A DNA stretch of 64,000 bases from an uncultured Bacteroidales bacterium (GTDB lineage: Bacteria; Bacteroidota; Bacteroidia; Bacteroidales; Muribaculaceae), in the NCBI GenBank assembly GCA_900542185.1, contig UQMZ01000004.1, forward strand, positions 50,477 to 114,476, given 5' to 3'. Position 1 is the stretch's first letter; the number at the start of each line of letters is the position of its first letter. This document shows positions 9,534 to 17,572 of this stretch, in pieces. A program made the translations under genes and the position numbers. A model generated the notes under the pieces. That model saw only the letters and a list, made by a program, of their open reading frames with translations, did no database searches and was not told the origin of the DNA.

Positions 9534-9567
9534 TGCTTTCCGTCCGGGTCATCCTGACTCCTGAAGG

Positions 9568-12156
9568 TCAGCCCAATTCCTCGAAGGAATGGGGATATTC
9601 CTCGCCCATCATCCTGAGATAGTCGCGGCAGAAGGTCTGATAGACCGCGCGGGCACGGGTATGCCGTCCGGTGGCATGCGCCACCCTGACCAGATAGTTC
9701 AGCGCCGTTTCCGACAGCGGGTCGGTCTCAAGCATCGTGTAGCACAGGCGCCGTACCAGGTCGTATTTCCCCTCCTTATAGCTGCGTGCTATCTCCGCCG
9801 CTAAGTATCGCACCATATAGGAGTCCATCTTCTGCCGGAAATAGTCGAATATCGGGTCGGATATGCCGGACAGGAATTTCCCCTTGATGACGATGGAGTT
9901 GATCTCATCGGCCTTATCGGGCGCGGGCACAGCGTCGCTGAGGCCGGAACTGAGGGCGTACAGGCGCCCGATGTCGCTTACGCACGGTTCCTGGATATCG
10001 ATGCGGAACATCCCCTGCTCGTACACCAGCGAAATACCGTCGATGTCTGCCAGGGCCTTGCGCAGTTTGTTGAGAGTGACGTTGCGCAGGTTCTTGACCT
10101 TTTCCGGCTCCTTGTCGGCCCAGAACGTGACGTTGAGGTCGGACGAGGTGACACCGTCGTGGCTTTCGGTATGCAGGAGGATATAAAGGAAAATCAGCTT
10201 GAGTTTCGGGCTGAACAGATGTGTTATGGAACGTCCCCTGGCGTCTATCGCCGAGAACGGACCGAACAGCGAGATATAGTTGCTGCCGGGCGCGACGGGA
10301 AGGTCCTTGACCGAGTCCTCGGAGAACGCGGCCGGCACACTCGCGGATTCCGCACGGGTATCCTCGTGGGATTCCGCAGGTGCCGGAGTCCTGGGTTGCT
10401 CCGGCTTATCTTCCGCGACTTCCCGAGGCCCGGTTCCGCGCGACCGTCTGCGACGTCTGATCACGATAAACACCGTCAAGACAAGTATCAGCAGCGACAC
10501 GGTCAGAATCACGGCCGTCCTGACGCCGTTTTTTCGGGCCGGAGCGCTCTGCAGCTGGGCCGCCGACACCGGAGGCGTCGATAAGGAATAGACTGATGTG
10601 AGGGTCTGGCCGTATTTCGCGAACTGCTGCACCACACAATATATCCGTTCCTGCGCCGGATTGTGGTATAACGCCACATTGGTGGCTATTTCCTCTGAAA
10701 TCAGCGGTATCGTGTCGCCGACGGCAGTGCTATTGCCGTCGGACATGGCGATGCGGTACAGCTGCAGCGAGGAATGGGGCCGGTATTCCGGATAGGTTAT
10801 GGCATAGAAATGCTTTCCGTCGGGATCCGGCAACAGTGTCCGTGCCGGCACGCGGTCCTCGGCCGGGGCTTCACGACTCCATAGTTTCCTGACCGTACGG
10901 CGTTTCAGGTCAATCATGTAAAAGTCGTAGTAATACTTCGTGCCCAGGTCCTGCAGACCCTGGGGATTGCCCTTGCCGCCGTACAGATAGATAGTGTCCT
11001 CGGAAGGCGTCAGCATCATCGATGTGTAGAATCTGGGATCTATCCGGTCTCCTCCCAATGGGATCGTGTCCCATACATGCCGGTTCAGGTCGTAGCGCAC
11101 GAGCCTGTCGGCGTATCTGCGGTGGCCGTAGCCGCCGAACAGCAGCAGGGAATTGTCCTTCCTGCGGTGAACGGCGGCATGATGGTGCCATACTGCGTCG
11201 GGCGATGTCGCGCCAAGAAGGCGCCATTGACCCGTCGCAGGGTCCAGTTCGGCAAACATGGCATCGTCATACACCTCGTAGGGTATGATCCGGCCCGTCG
11301 CTGCATCCAGCAGGCTCATGCCGTGACGCACAGGCAGGGAGTCGCCCCGGACGGGCACCGACGTCAGGCTGCGCCTGCGGATATCGAAAGTCTTGATCGT
11401 GTCGCAGCTGTAGGAATACATCATCTGGCGCGACGGGTCGAACATGAAGCCTGTAGGGGTGTCGGAACATGCGGCCCACTCCCGCTCCCAGTAGTACGAG
11501 CGGTTTATCAGCCAATATGGATGCGTCACCTTGCCCACGGCGTTGCCTTGGCTGTCATGCACGGTCTCGCCGCTGCTTTCGGCCAGCGGAATGACAGTCT
11601 GCCTGCCGTCGGACGTGATGCGAAGGTTACGGATGGAGAAGGACGCGCTTTCCACCATGTGTCCGCTCATGCTGAAATTCAGCTGTGGAGCGAAGTCCGA
11701 TTTCCTGAGTTCGGGCAATCGTATGGTTGCGTGACGCTGGCCGATCGCGATGTCGATCACGCCGCGGGGCCTGTCGACTTTCAGGGATACCGGCATTGAC
11801 TTCTCCCGGAGTTCAGACCCCCGGAAGGTGGTGGAGTACAGGTTCCGTTCGCCGCTTTTCGCAAAGATGAACGTCCCCAGGTCGGCCGGTTCGTTGTAGC
11901 TGAACGTCAGCACGAACGCATTGGAGTCATATCGGTTGTGGACACAGAATATGTTGCCCGGGCTGGTGAGGTTGTGGTTGCGGACAGTGAATTCCAGCTG
12001 ATACGCTTCCACGCTGCGTGCGTCCGACAGCTCTGCCGGGATTGCAAGCGACGAGCGCTCGTCGATATCATTTTCGTTTCCATGGAACTGCAGCCCCTGG
12101 GACAGCGCGTACTGGAAACAGCTTAGGAGTATTAGAAGTATTATAGATTTTTTCAT
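9568..12156 (-). CDS. Membrane-spanning one-component regulator: LamG-like/kelch sensor, TM helix, winged helix and BTAD
   Basis: This 862-residue protein has an unusual layout. Residues 1-20 are a signal peptide or first helix. Residues about 45-185 look like a concanavalin A/LamG fold. Residues about 230-530 contain kelch-type beta-propeller blades (NSLLLFGGYGHRRYADRLV, DTIYLYGGKGNPQ). One strong TM helix (about 547-567) is followed by RRRRRSR, placing the C-terminus in the cytoplasm. After an acidic, Pro/Ala-rich linker (568-620) comes an OmpR/SARP-like winged helix (about 627-722, with FSPKLKLIFLYILLH and KNLRNVTLNKLRKAL) and a BTAD/TPR-like helical region to the end. I infer a glycan-sensing transcription activator, probably for adjacent PUL 1. 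The start is set at 12156 because the -7 box at 12197-12204 lies downstream of the earlier in-frame ATG at 12210. Confidence 0.8.
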   Translation of the reverse strand: MKKSIILLILLSCFQYALSQGLQFHGNENDIDERSSLAIPAELSDARSVEAYQLEFTVRNHNLTSPGNIFCVHNRYDSNAFVLTFSYNEPADLGTFIFAKSGERNLYSTTFRGSELREKSMPVSLKVDRPRGVIDIAIGQRHATIRLPELRKSDFAPQLNFSMSGHMVESASFSIRNLRITSDGRQTVIPLAESSGETVHDSQGNAVGKVTHPYWLINRSYYWEREWAACSDTPTGFMFDPSRQMMYSYSCDTIKTFDIRRRSLTSVPVRGDSLPVRHGMSLLDAATGRIIPYEVYDDAMFAELDPATGQWRLLGATSPDAVWHHHAAVHRRKDNSLLLFGGYGHRRYADRLVRYDLNRHVWDTIPLGGDRIDPRFYTSMMLTPSEDTIYLYGGKGNPQGLQDLGTKYYYDFYMIDLKRRTVRKLWSREAPAEDRVPARTLLPDPDGKHFYAITYPEYRPHSSLQLYRIAMSDGNSTAVGDTIPLISEEIATNVALYHNPAQERIYCVVQQFAKYGQTLTSVYSLSTPPVSAAQLQSAPARKNGVRTAVILTVSLLILVLTVFIVIRRRRRSRGTGPREVAEDKPEQPRTPAPAESHEDTRAESASVPAAFSEDSVKDLPVAPGSNYISLFGPFSAIDARGRSITHLFSPKLKLIFLYILLHTESHDGVTSSDLNVTFWADKEPEKVKNLRNVTLNKLRKALADIDGISLVYEQGMFRIDIQEPCVSDIGRLYALSSGLSDAVPAPDKADEINSIVIKGKFLSGISDPIFDYFRQKMDSYMVRYLAAEIARSYKEGKYDLVRRLCYTMLETDPLSETALNYLVRVAHATGRHTRARAVYQTFCRDYLRMMGEEYPHSFEELG

Positions 12157-12196
12157 GGACGGATTCCGGTATTGGCACTCAAATCCAATTTCACGA

Positions 12197-12204
12197 CAAA
12201 GATA
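12197..12204 (-). promoter_or_regulatory. -7 box of the kelch/winged-helix regulator
   Basis: The minus strand reads TATCTTTG (TAnnTTTG), 40 nt upstream of the ATG at 12156. It decides the start codon, since an ATG at 12210 would precede the promoter. Confidence 0.6.
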
Positions 12205-12266
12205 ATTCATTCTTCTTATTCAGCCAATATCCTGCACTATTTTCCCTGAAAATTCTCGCATCCGTC

Positions 12267-12833
12267 CTAATGGCCCGACAGCAGCGGCAGATAATCGCCG
12301 TAGCCGGCGGCTTCCATTTCGGGTTTGGGGATGAAGCGTAGCGATGCACTGTTGATGCAGTATCTCAGTCCCCCTTCCGAACTGGGTCCGTCGGGAAACA
12401 CATGGCCCAGATGGGCATCGCCTGCCGAGCTACGCACTTCCACACGCCGCATGCCATGCGAATTGTCTATATGCTCCGTCAGCGCATCGGGCGATATGGG
12501 ACGGCTGAAAGCCGGCCAGCCGCATCCCGAATCGTATTTGTCGGTAGACACGAACAGCGGCTGTCCCGTGGTGACATCCACGTATATGCCCGGTCTGAAT
12601 TCATGGTCATACTTGTTGGTGTACGGCCGCTCGGTCGCGCCCTGCTGTGTCACGGCATACTGCTCGGCAGTCAGCTTACGACGCAGTTCCTCGTCAGACG
12701 GTTTTTGGTATATTTCTTTCATTGTCTTCCTTTCAAGCTTTTGATGGCATGTATCACGCCCGGCAGTATGCCCGTTGCATCCGCACATCGACACACTCAA
12801 CACCATCATAATAAACACCTTAAACATCACCAT
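12267..12833 (-). CDS. msrB: Exported peptide-methionine (R)-S-oxide reductase MsrB
   Basis: This 188-residue enzyme reduces methionine-R-sulfoxide in oxidised proteins. The MsrB fold covers residues about 45-178: FDSG-like KYDSGCGWPAF, GDAHLGHVFPDGP and the catalytic motif GGLRYCINSASL with Cys159 as the nucleophile. Cys104 in GCGWPAF is a plausible resolving cysteine. The two CxxC pairs that bind structural zinc in many MsrBs are absent, so this is the zinc-free form. Residues 1-19 are a hydrophobic leader with cysteines at 17 and 19, probably a lipoprotein signal, so the enzyme acts in the periplasm. An internal Met38 (12722) could yield a cytoplasmic form; that is speculation. Confidence 0.9.
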   Translation of the reverse strand: MVMFKVFIMMVLSVSMCGCNGHTAGRDTCHQKLERKTMKEIYQKPSDEELRRKLTAEQYAVTQQGATERPYTNKYDHEFRPGIYVDVTTGQPLFVSTDKYDSGCGWPAFSRPISPDALTEHIDNSHGMRRVEVRSSAGDAHLGHVFPDGPSSEGGLRYCINSASLRFIPKPEMEAAGYGDYLPLLSGH

Positions 12834-12923
12834 GTCAACACAGTTCGCAGTGCTATGGTTCGCAGAATATCAACATCCGAATCATGTCAATGAATTATAT
12901 TCCTCAAGTTTATTGATTTACCT

Positions 12924-12941
12924 TAATTTTGATTAACTTTG
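12924..12941 (+). promoter_or_regulatory. Two overlapping-range -7 boxes upstream of the RhuM-like gene
   Basis: TAATTTTG (12924-12931) and TAACTTTG (12934-12941) both match TAnnTTTG. The second ends 3 nt before the ATG at 12945, so transcripts from it would be leaderless or nearly so. Confidence 0.5.
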
Positions 12942-12944
12942 CGT

Positions 12945-13823
12945 ATGGAATCTACGCAAGGAAATGAAATTATAATATATCAGCCCGACGAGGACCTCTC
13001 TCTTGACGTAAGAGTGGAGGATGAAACCGTGTGGCTCACACAGTCCCAGATAGTCGAGCTGTTCGAATCAAGCAAAGCAAATATCAGCGAACATCTCAAG
13101 CACATTTTTGACTCAGGCGAATTGAGTAAAGAGGGAACTGTTCGGAAATTCCGAACAGTTCGACAAGAGGGGAATCGTAATGTGACCCGAAACATCGATT
13201 TTTTCAATCTGGATGTAATTATTTCTGTCGGATATAGAGTCAATACAGTCCGGGGTATTCAATTCAGACAGTGGGCCAATAAGGTTCTGAAAGAATATCT
13301 ACTACGTGGTTATGCCGTAAATCAAAGATTGATGCAACTTGAAGATCGCATAGACCGTCATTTCTCAGAATACGACAGGCATCTTTTACAGCTTGATGAG
13401 AAAGTAGATTTCTTTGTCCGCAGCTCTATTCAACCTAAAGAAGGCATATTCTTCGATGGTCAGATATTCGATGCGTATGCCTTTATCGCCGGTTTGATCC
13501 GCAAGGCTAAACATAGAATAGTCGTTATTGACAGCTATATTGATGATTCCGTTCTTGTTCAGCTGTCAAAGCGGAATCCCGGCGTAACCGTAGACATTTA
13601 CGACGGGCAGATTTCCAAGCAGCTCCGTCAGGATGTGGAGAAACATAATGCGCAGTATCCCGGCGTGACTCTACACAAATACCCCAAAGCCCACGACCGT
13701 TTCCTGATAATCGACGAGGAGGTCTACCATATCGGCCATTCGCTGAAAGATCTCGGCAAGAAACTGTTCGCCTTCTCCAAGATGGATGTCATGACAGGCT
13801 CGGAACTTATTTCTCGACTCTAA
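12945..13823 (+). CDS. RhuM-family protein with C-terminal PLD-like domain
   Basis: The 292-residue product has an N-terminal RhuM (virulence factor RhuM, DNA-binding-like) domain in residues about 8-115, with the hallmark blocks VWLTQSQIVELFESSKANIS, HLKHIFDSGEL and FFNLDVIISVGYRVNTVRG. The region about 115-145 is likely coiled coil. The C-terminal part (about 160-285) resembles a phospholipase D/nuclease-like fold: HDRFLIID, then GHS, a variant of HxK(x)4D with Arg in place of Lys. RhuM proteins occur widely in accessory regions of gut bacteria and their function is not established. ATG 12945 is chosen; an upstream TTG (12939) lies inside the promoter box. Base composition is lower in GC than the neighbouring genes, which suggests acquisition. 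Confidence 0.8.
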   Translation: MESTQGNEIIIYQPDEDLSLDVRVEDETVWLTQSQIVELFESSKANISEHLKHIFDSGELSKEGTVRKFRTVRQEGNRNVTRNIDFFNLDVIISVGYRVNTVRGIQFRQWANKVLKEYLLRGYAVNQRLMQLEDRIDRHFSEYDRHLLQLDEKVDFFVRSSIQPKEGIFFDGQIFDAYAFIAGLIRKAKHRIVVIDSYIDDSVLVQLSKRNPGVTVDIYDGQISKQLRQDVEKHNAQYPGVTLHKYPKAHDRFLIIDEEVYHIGHSLKDLGKKLFAFSKMDVMTGSELISRL

Positions 13824-13856
13824 AACATAAACGTGATTCATAATACTCATAGTGCT

Positions 13857-14324
13857 ATGATTCGTAAAGCTGAAAACAAGGATATTAATGATGTGTTGAG
13901 ACTGCTGGTGCAGGTGAATGACGTGCATGCCGAAGTGCGTCCCGATCTGTTTATCAAAGGACATACCAAATACACGGCCACGGAACTTGAAGATATTTTT
14001 GCCGACCCGGCTACTCCCGTCTTTGTGGATGTCAATGAGGAGGGTCGTGTGCTTGGCTACTGTTTCTGCGTGCTTCAAGACAATACCTCGAGCCATCATC
14101 TGCAACAAATCAGGACTCTTTATATCGACGACCTATGCATAGATGAGACTGCCCGAGGCAAAGGCGTGGGCCGACGGCTGTATGAACATGCAAAGGAATA
14201 TGCCCGTATGCAAGGCTGCCATAATCTGACCCTCAACGTATGGGACGGCAACAAAACGGCCATGGGCTTCTACCGCCGCATGGGCCTCGCCACCCAGAAA
14301 ACGACCCTTGAAACCATACTGTGA
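13857..14324 (+). CDS. GNAT-family N-acetyltransferase
   Basis: This 155-residue protein has the GNAT fold throughout: the N-terminal IRKAENKDINDVLRLL segment, the acetyl-CoA pyrophosphate-binding loop RGKGVG near residue 99, and the C-terminal VWDGNKTAMGFYRRMGL motif typical of amine acetyltransferases of the RimI/PhnO type. The substrate cannot be told from sequence. The start at ATG 13857 is preferred over a GTG at 13833 that would add eight residues without family similarity. It lies 33 nt after the RhuM-like gene and may be read with it. Confidence 0.85.
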   Translation: MIRKAENKDINDVLRLLVQVNDVHAEVRPDLFIKGHTKYTATELEDIFADPATPVFVDVNEEGRVLGYCFCVLQDNTSSHHLQQIRTLYIDDLCIDETARGKGVGRRLYEHAKEYARMQGCHNLTLNVWDGNKTAMGFYRRMGLATQKTTLETIL

Positions 14325-14345
14325 ATCAGCCTCTATTTTTGTCAC

Positions 14346-14412
14346 CGCTCCTGAGTCATTAGTCACACGCTCCTAAGTAATCCGTCCTTAGCATCCGTTC
14401 CTTAGTCATACG
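14346..14412 (+). repeat. Degenerate tandem repeats upstream of the Fur-family gene
   Basis: Four imperfect units beginning CGCTCCTGAGTCAT, CGCTCCTAAGTAATC, CGTCCTTAGCATC and CGTTCCTTAGTCATA follow one another, 13-22 nt each. No function can be assigned from sequence. Confidence 0.45.
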
Positions 14413-14436
14413 CCCCATTAAAAAATTTGTTAAAAA

Positions 14437-14468
14437 TTTGGAGAATACCGGTATTTATTATAATTTTG
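14437..14468 (+). promoter_or_regulatory. Full-consensus Bacteroidetes promoter of the PerR-like gene
   Basis: A -33 TTTG (14437-14440) and a -7 TAATTTTG (14461-14468) are separated by 20 nt, an exact match to TTTG-N19-21-TAnnTTTG. The A/T-rich stretch around ATTATAAT overlapping the -7 box could contain a PerR-type operator, but no full 7-1-7 palindrome is visible. Confidence 0.75.
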
Positions 14469-14500
14469 TACTGAGTTCAATTTTAGACTGAATTAATAAT

Positions 14501-14938
14501 ATGGAATCGAGACGCACTGAAATAATGAGACAACTTCTGGACGCCGGCATAAGGCCGTCGGCCCAGAGGATTGCCATTATGGAATACATCTCGGCTTGCG
14601 AATGCCATCCCACGGCCGACGAGGTGTATTCGGCATTGGTGCGCGAGCATCCCACATTGTCACGCACCACCGTATTCAGCTGCTTGAAATTGCTCGCGGA
14701 AAAAGGATTGTTGAACGACATAGACATTTCGGCCGAATCAACAAGATACGATTCCGCACACAGGCAGCCGCATGCGCATTTCATGTGTCGCGAATGCCAT
14801 AGAATCTACGACATCCCGTTCGACCTTGGGATACTGCCGGCGCCCTCTGATTTCGAGTGCGACAACGTCAACGTATTTTTCAAGGGGCGATGTCCCGAAT
14901 GTCTGAAAAAGCTTGAAAACAGCCAGGAATGCAGGTGA
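14501..14938 (+). CDS. Fur-family regulator, PerR-like
   Basis: The 145-residue protein is a Fur-family repressor. The winged helix spans residues about 5-85 (RPSAQRIAIMEYI, HPTADEVYSALVREHPTLSRTTVF), and the dimerisation/metal domain follows with HAHFMCRECHRIYD and FKGRCPECLKK, whose two CxxC pairs form the structural zinc site. Rubrerythrin lies 60 nt downstream on the same strand, the classic arrangement of PerR with its peroxide-defence target, so peroxide sensing is inferred rather than iron sensing. Confidence 0.88.
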   Translation: MESRRTEIMRQLLDAGIRPSAQRIAIMEYISACECHPTADEVYSALVREHPTLSRTTVFSCLKLLAEKGLLNDIDISAESTRYDSAHRQPHAHFMCRECHRIYDIPFDLGILPAPSDFECDNVNVFFKGRCPECLKKLENSQECR

Positions 14939-14998
14939 ATTGACATTTACCGACATAAACAAGCTATAAAAATACAAATAAATAAATACAAGAAACTA

Positions 14999-15541
14999 AT
15001 GAAAGACCTGAAAGGAACAAAAACAGAGAAAAACCTTATGGACGCTTTTGCCGGCGAATCGATGGCCCGCAACAAGTACACCTATTTCGCATCGAAGGCA
15101 CGCAAGGATGGCTACGAGCAGATAGCCGCCATCTTTGAGGAAACGGCCAACAACGAGAAGGAACATGCCAAACTGTGGTTCAAGCTGCTGAACGGCGGCG
15201 AGATCTCAGACACGATGGACAATCTCCGTGCCGCAGCCGAAGGCGAGAACTATGAGTGGACCGACATGTATGCCAAGATGGCTGAAGAGGCCGATGCAGA
15301 AGGGTTCACCGACATCGCGCATCGTTTCCGCGCTGTCGCAGCCATCGAAAAGCACCACGAGGAGCGTTATCGTCGTCTGCTTCAGAACATCGAAGAGGGC
15401 ATAGTATTCTCTCGCGAAGGCGACACCGTATGGATTTGCCGCAACTGCGGCCATCTGCACATCGGCAAGAAAGCACCCGAGGTATGCCCGGTATGCCATC
15501 ACAAGCGCAGCTTCTTTGAAATAGAAGCCAAGAACTATTGA
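14999..15541 (+). CDS. rbr: Rubrerythrin
   Basis: This 180-residue cytoplasmic peroxidase reduces hydrogen peroxide in anaerobes. The N-terminal ferritin-like di-iron four-helix bundle covers residues about 1-140, with the ligand motifs AFAGESMARNKYTYFA, ETANNEKEHA and IEKHHEERY. The C-terminal rubredoxin-type FeS4 domain has the paired motifs CRNCG and CPVCHH. It is read with the PerR-like gene and ends at a strong terminator. Confidence 0.96.
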   Translation: MKDLKGTKTEKNLMDAFAGESMARNKYTYFASKARKDGYEQIAAIFEETANNEKEHAKLWFKLLNGGEISDTMDNLRAAAEGENYEWTDMYAKMAEEADAEGFTDIAHRFRAVAAIEKHHEERYRRLLQNIEEGIVFSREGDTVWICRNCGHLHIGKKAPEVCPVCHHKRSFFEIEAKNY

Positions 15542-15579
15542 TTCCGGGAAACCGCGAAATAAAACCCTATACTGCAAAT

Positions 15580-15622
15580 CGGCATGTGCACGAGTTAATC
15601 GGTGCACATGCCGTAATTTTTA
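15580..15622 (+). terminator. Rho-independent terminator after rubrerythrin
   Basis: CGGCATGTGCAC (15580-15591) and GTGCACATGCCG (15602-15613) form a perfect 12-bp stem with a 10-nt loop, followed by TAATTTTTAT. Confidence 0.85.
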
Positions 15623-15795
15623 TATAGCGGTCGATACCTGCCTGGTCAATGCCTGTCGATTGTCAGTACTAACCGTGTAATCCATCAACACTCTGACGAA
15701 TAGCTTATATCTCTTGTCCGGGAAATTGAGTCACGCAATCTTCCAAAATATTCCGGTTCTGACTGCGTTACATTTTACGAAAACCAAAAACCTGT

Positions 15796-16992
15796 ATGTT
15801 GCATCTTGACAAATTCCGCAACGGAATTCATTATGTCGTGCCGTTGCTGATCATGACCGTGGCCGGATTCACGTTCAACACATCGGAACTGATTCCGGTG
15901 GCGTTGCTCAGCGACATCGGCGCTGACTTGGGCGTAAGCGAGGCCAGGACCGGCCTGCTTATCACGGTCTACGCCTGGGTCGTGGCATTGCTGTCCCTGC
16001 CGCTGATGCTGCTCTTTGCCCGAGTGCCTTACCGCAAACTGATGCTCGGCATCATCGCTGTATTCATCATCTCGCACGTATTCTCCACGCTGGCCGGCAG
16101 CTACGGCATGCTGATGGCCTCGCGTATCGGCGTGGCCCTGACGCACTGCATATTCTGGTCCATCGCACCGGCTATGGCCGTGGCCGTGGCACCGCCCGAT
16201 AAACGTGCCACCGCCCTCAGCGTACTCGTGGCCGGCGGTGGCATAGCGCTGATTGTCGGCCTCCCCATAGGACGGCTCATCGGTCTTGTGGCCGGATGGC
16301 GCACGGCCTTCGGCTCAATCGGCATCCTTGCCACGGTGCTGTTCGTGCTGATGTGGCTGTTCTATCCGAACGTAAGACGCGAGGCCGATACAGTGTCGCG
16401 CAAGCAGCTGATCCGCGACATGCTGCACTGCCCGCAATTGCTTATGATTTACCTTATAATTGGCGTTATAGTCACCGGACACTACACCGGCTACAGCTAT
16501 GTCGAGCCGTTCTTAGGTCAGATTGCCGGATTCAGCGAATCAGGCATCACATGGACACTAACTCTGTTCGGCGTGGCCGGACTCTTAGCCAGCCTGATAG
16601 CCGGCGAGGGCTACACCCGTCATTCGCGCGCCATCATCACGACGTCATGCCTCGGCATCCCGCTGATGCTGCTGTTGCTGAGACCGGCGGCCGACTTCAG
16701 CCCCGTGTTGCTGGCGGCGCTATGCGTGCCCTGGGGCATGTCGCTGACCGTGCTGAACATCGCCATGCAGAACGACATAGTCCGCCTGTTCCCGAATGAT
16801 TCGGCCGTGCCGATGAGCCTGTATTCCGGAATTTTCAACCTTGGCATCGGCGCCGGAGCGCTTGTGGGTGGCATCGCCACTAATCATTATCTGCTCGGAC
16901 AGATCGGTTACATAGGCGGCGCAATCGCACTTTGCGCAGCCATATACTGCCTCTTAGCGTACATTCCCGCTCGTCGCCAAACCCTATCCTGA
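15796..16992 (+). CDS. MFS sugar efflux transporter, SotB-like
   Basis: This 398-residue inner-membrane protein has 12 predicted helices and belongs to the DHA1 group of the major facilitator superfamily. The opening TFNTSELIPVALLSDIG and the loop TVYAWVVALLSLPLMLL closely follow the SotB/YdeA arabinose and sugar efflux family. It would export sugars or related small molecules by proton antiport; the exact substrate is unknown. No good promoter match was found in the 170 nt upstream. The phosphatase gene follows after 31 nt. Confidence 0.88.
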   Translation: MLHLDKFRNGIHYVVPLLIMTVAGFTFNTSELIPVALLSDIGADLGVSEARTGLLITVYAWVVALLSLPLMLLFARVPYRKLMLGIIAVFIISHVFSTLAGSYGMLMASRIGVALTHCIFWSIAPAMAVAVAPPDKRATALSVLVAGGGIALIVGLPIGRLIGLVAGWRTAFGSIGILATVLFVLMWLFYPNVRREADTVSRKQLIRDMLHCPQLLMIYLIIGVIVTGHYTGYSYVEPFLGQIAGFSESGITWTLTLFGVAGLLASLIAGEGYTRHSRAIITTSCLGIPLMLLLLRPAADFSPVLLAALCVPWGMSLTVLNIAMQNDIVRLFPNDSAVPMSLYSGIFNLGIGAGALVGGIATNHYLLGQIGYIGGAIALCAAIYCLLAYIPARRQTLS

Positions 16993-17023
16993 ATTGTTTT
17001 GCTTAAAAAATATAATTCTATTT

Positions 17024-17572
17024 ATGACCGATGCAAAAACTGAATTGATGGCGCGTCTCCGTTCCAAATACGTGGCCGGCGAACCGGTCAAGGTTCTGTT
17101 CGTGTGTTTAGGTAATATCTGCCGTTCTCCGGCTGCCGAGGGGCTGATGGAGGCGGTCGTGGCCGCTCACGGCGACAGCCGTAACTGGGTGATAGATTCG
17201 GCCGGTACGGGCGACTACCACATCGGCGACCTCCCCGACCGACGTATGCGTGCTCATGCCGCGCGACGGGGCTATGACCTGACGCACCGTTGCCGTCAGA
17301 TATCGATGTCCGACTTCTTCGACTTCGACCTCATCATCGGCATGGACGAGTCCAACCTGCGCAACCTGCGCCGACTTGCCCCTACCGTGGAGGCGGAACA
17401 AAAAATAATGCCGATGTCGGCCTTTTTCGACAACACCCGGCATTATGATTATGTCCCCGACCCCTATTACGAAGGGGCCGAGGGCTTTGAACTTGTATTG
17501 GATCTGCTTCAGGCAGCCACCCGAAACCTATACGAGGCCATTACTCGCCGGCCGGAGCCAGCTGCACGGTGA
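17024..17572 (+). CDS. Low-molecular-weight protein-tyrosine phosphatase
   Basis: The 182-residue product belongs to the LMW-PTP family. The phosphate-binding loop CLGNICRS (C-x5-R-S) lies near residues 29-36 and the general-acid loop PDPYY near residue 145. Such enzymes dephosphorylate protein tyrosines, often in capsule control, or arginines. ATG 17024 is used because a TTG ten codons earlier would add a non-conserved extension. Its last 32 nt overlap the end of the tryptophanase gene on the opposite strand. Confidence 0.92.
   Translation: MTDAKTELMARLRSKYVAGEPVKVLFVCLGNICRSPAAEGLMEAVVAAHGDSRNWVIDSAGTGDYHIGDLPDRRMRAHAARRGYDLTHRCRQISMSDFFDFDLIIGMDESNLRNLRRLAPTVEAEQKIMPMSAFFDNTRHYDYVPDPYYEGAEGFELVLDLLQAATRNLYEAITRRPEPAAR

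Noticed and set aside
12157..12210. Longer start for the kelch/winged-helix regulator
   Set aside because: The added 18 residues precede the promoter box at 12197-12204 and would hide the signal peptide.
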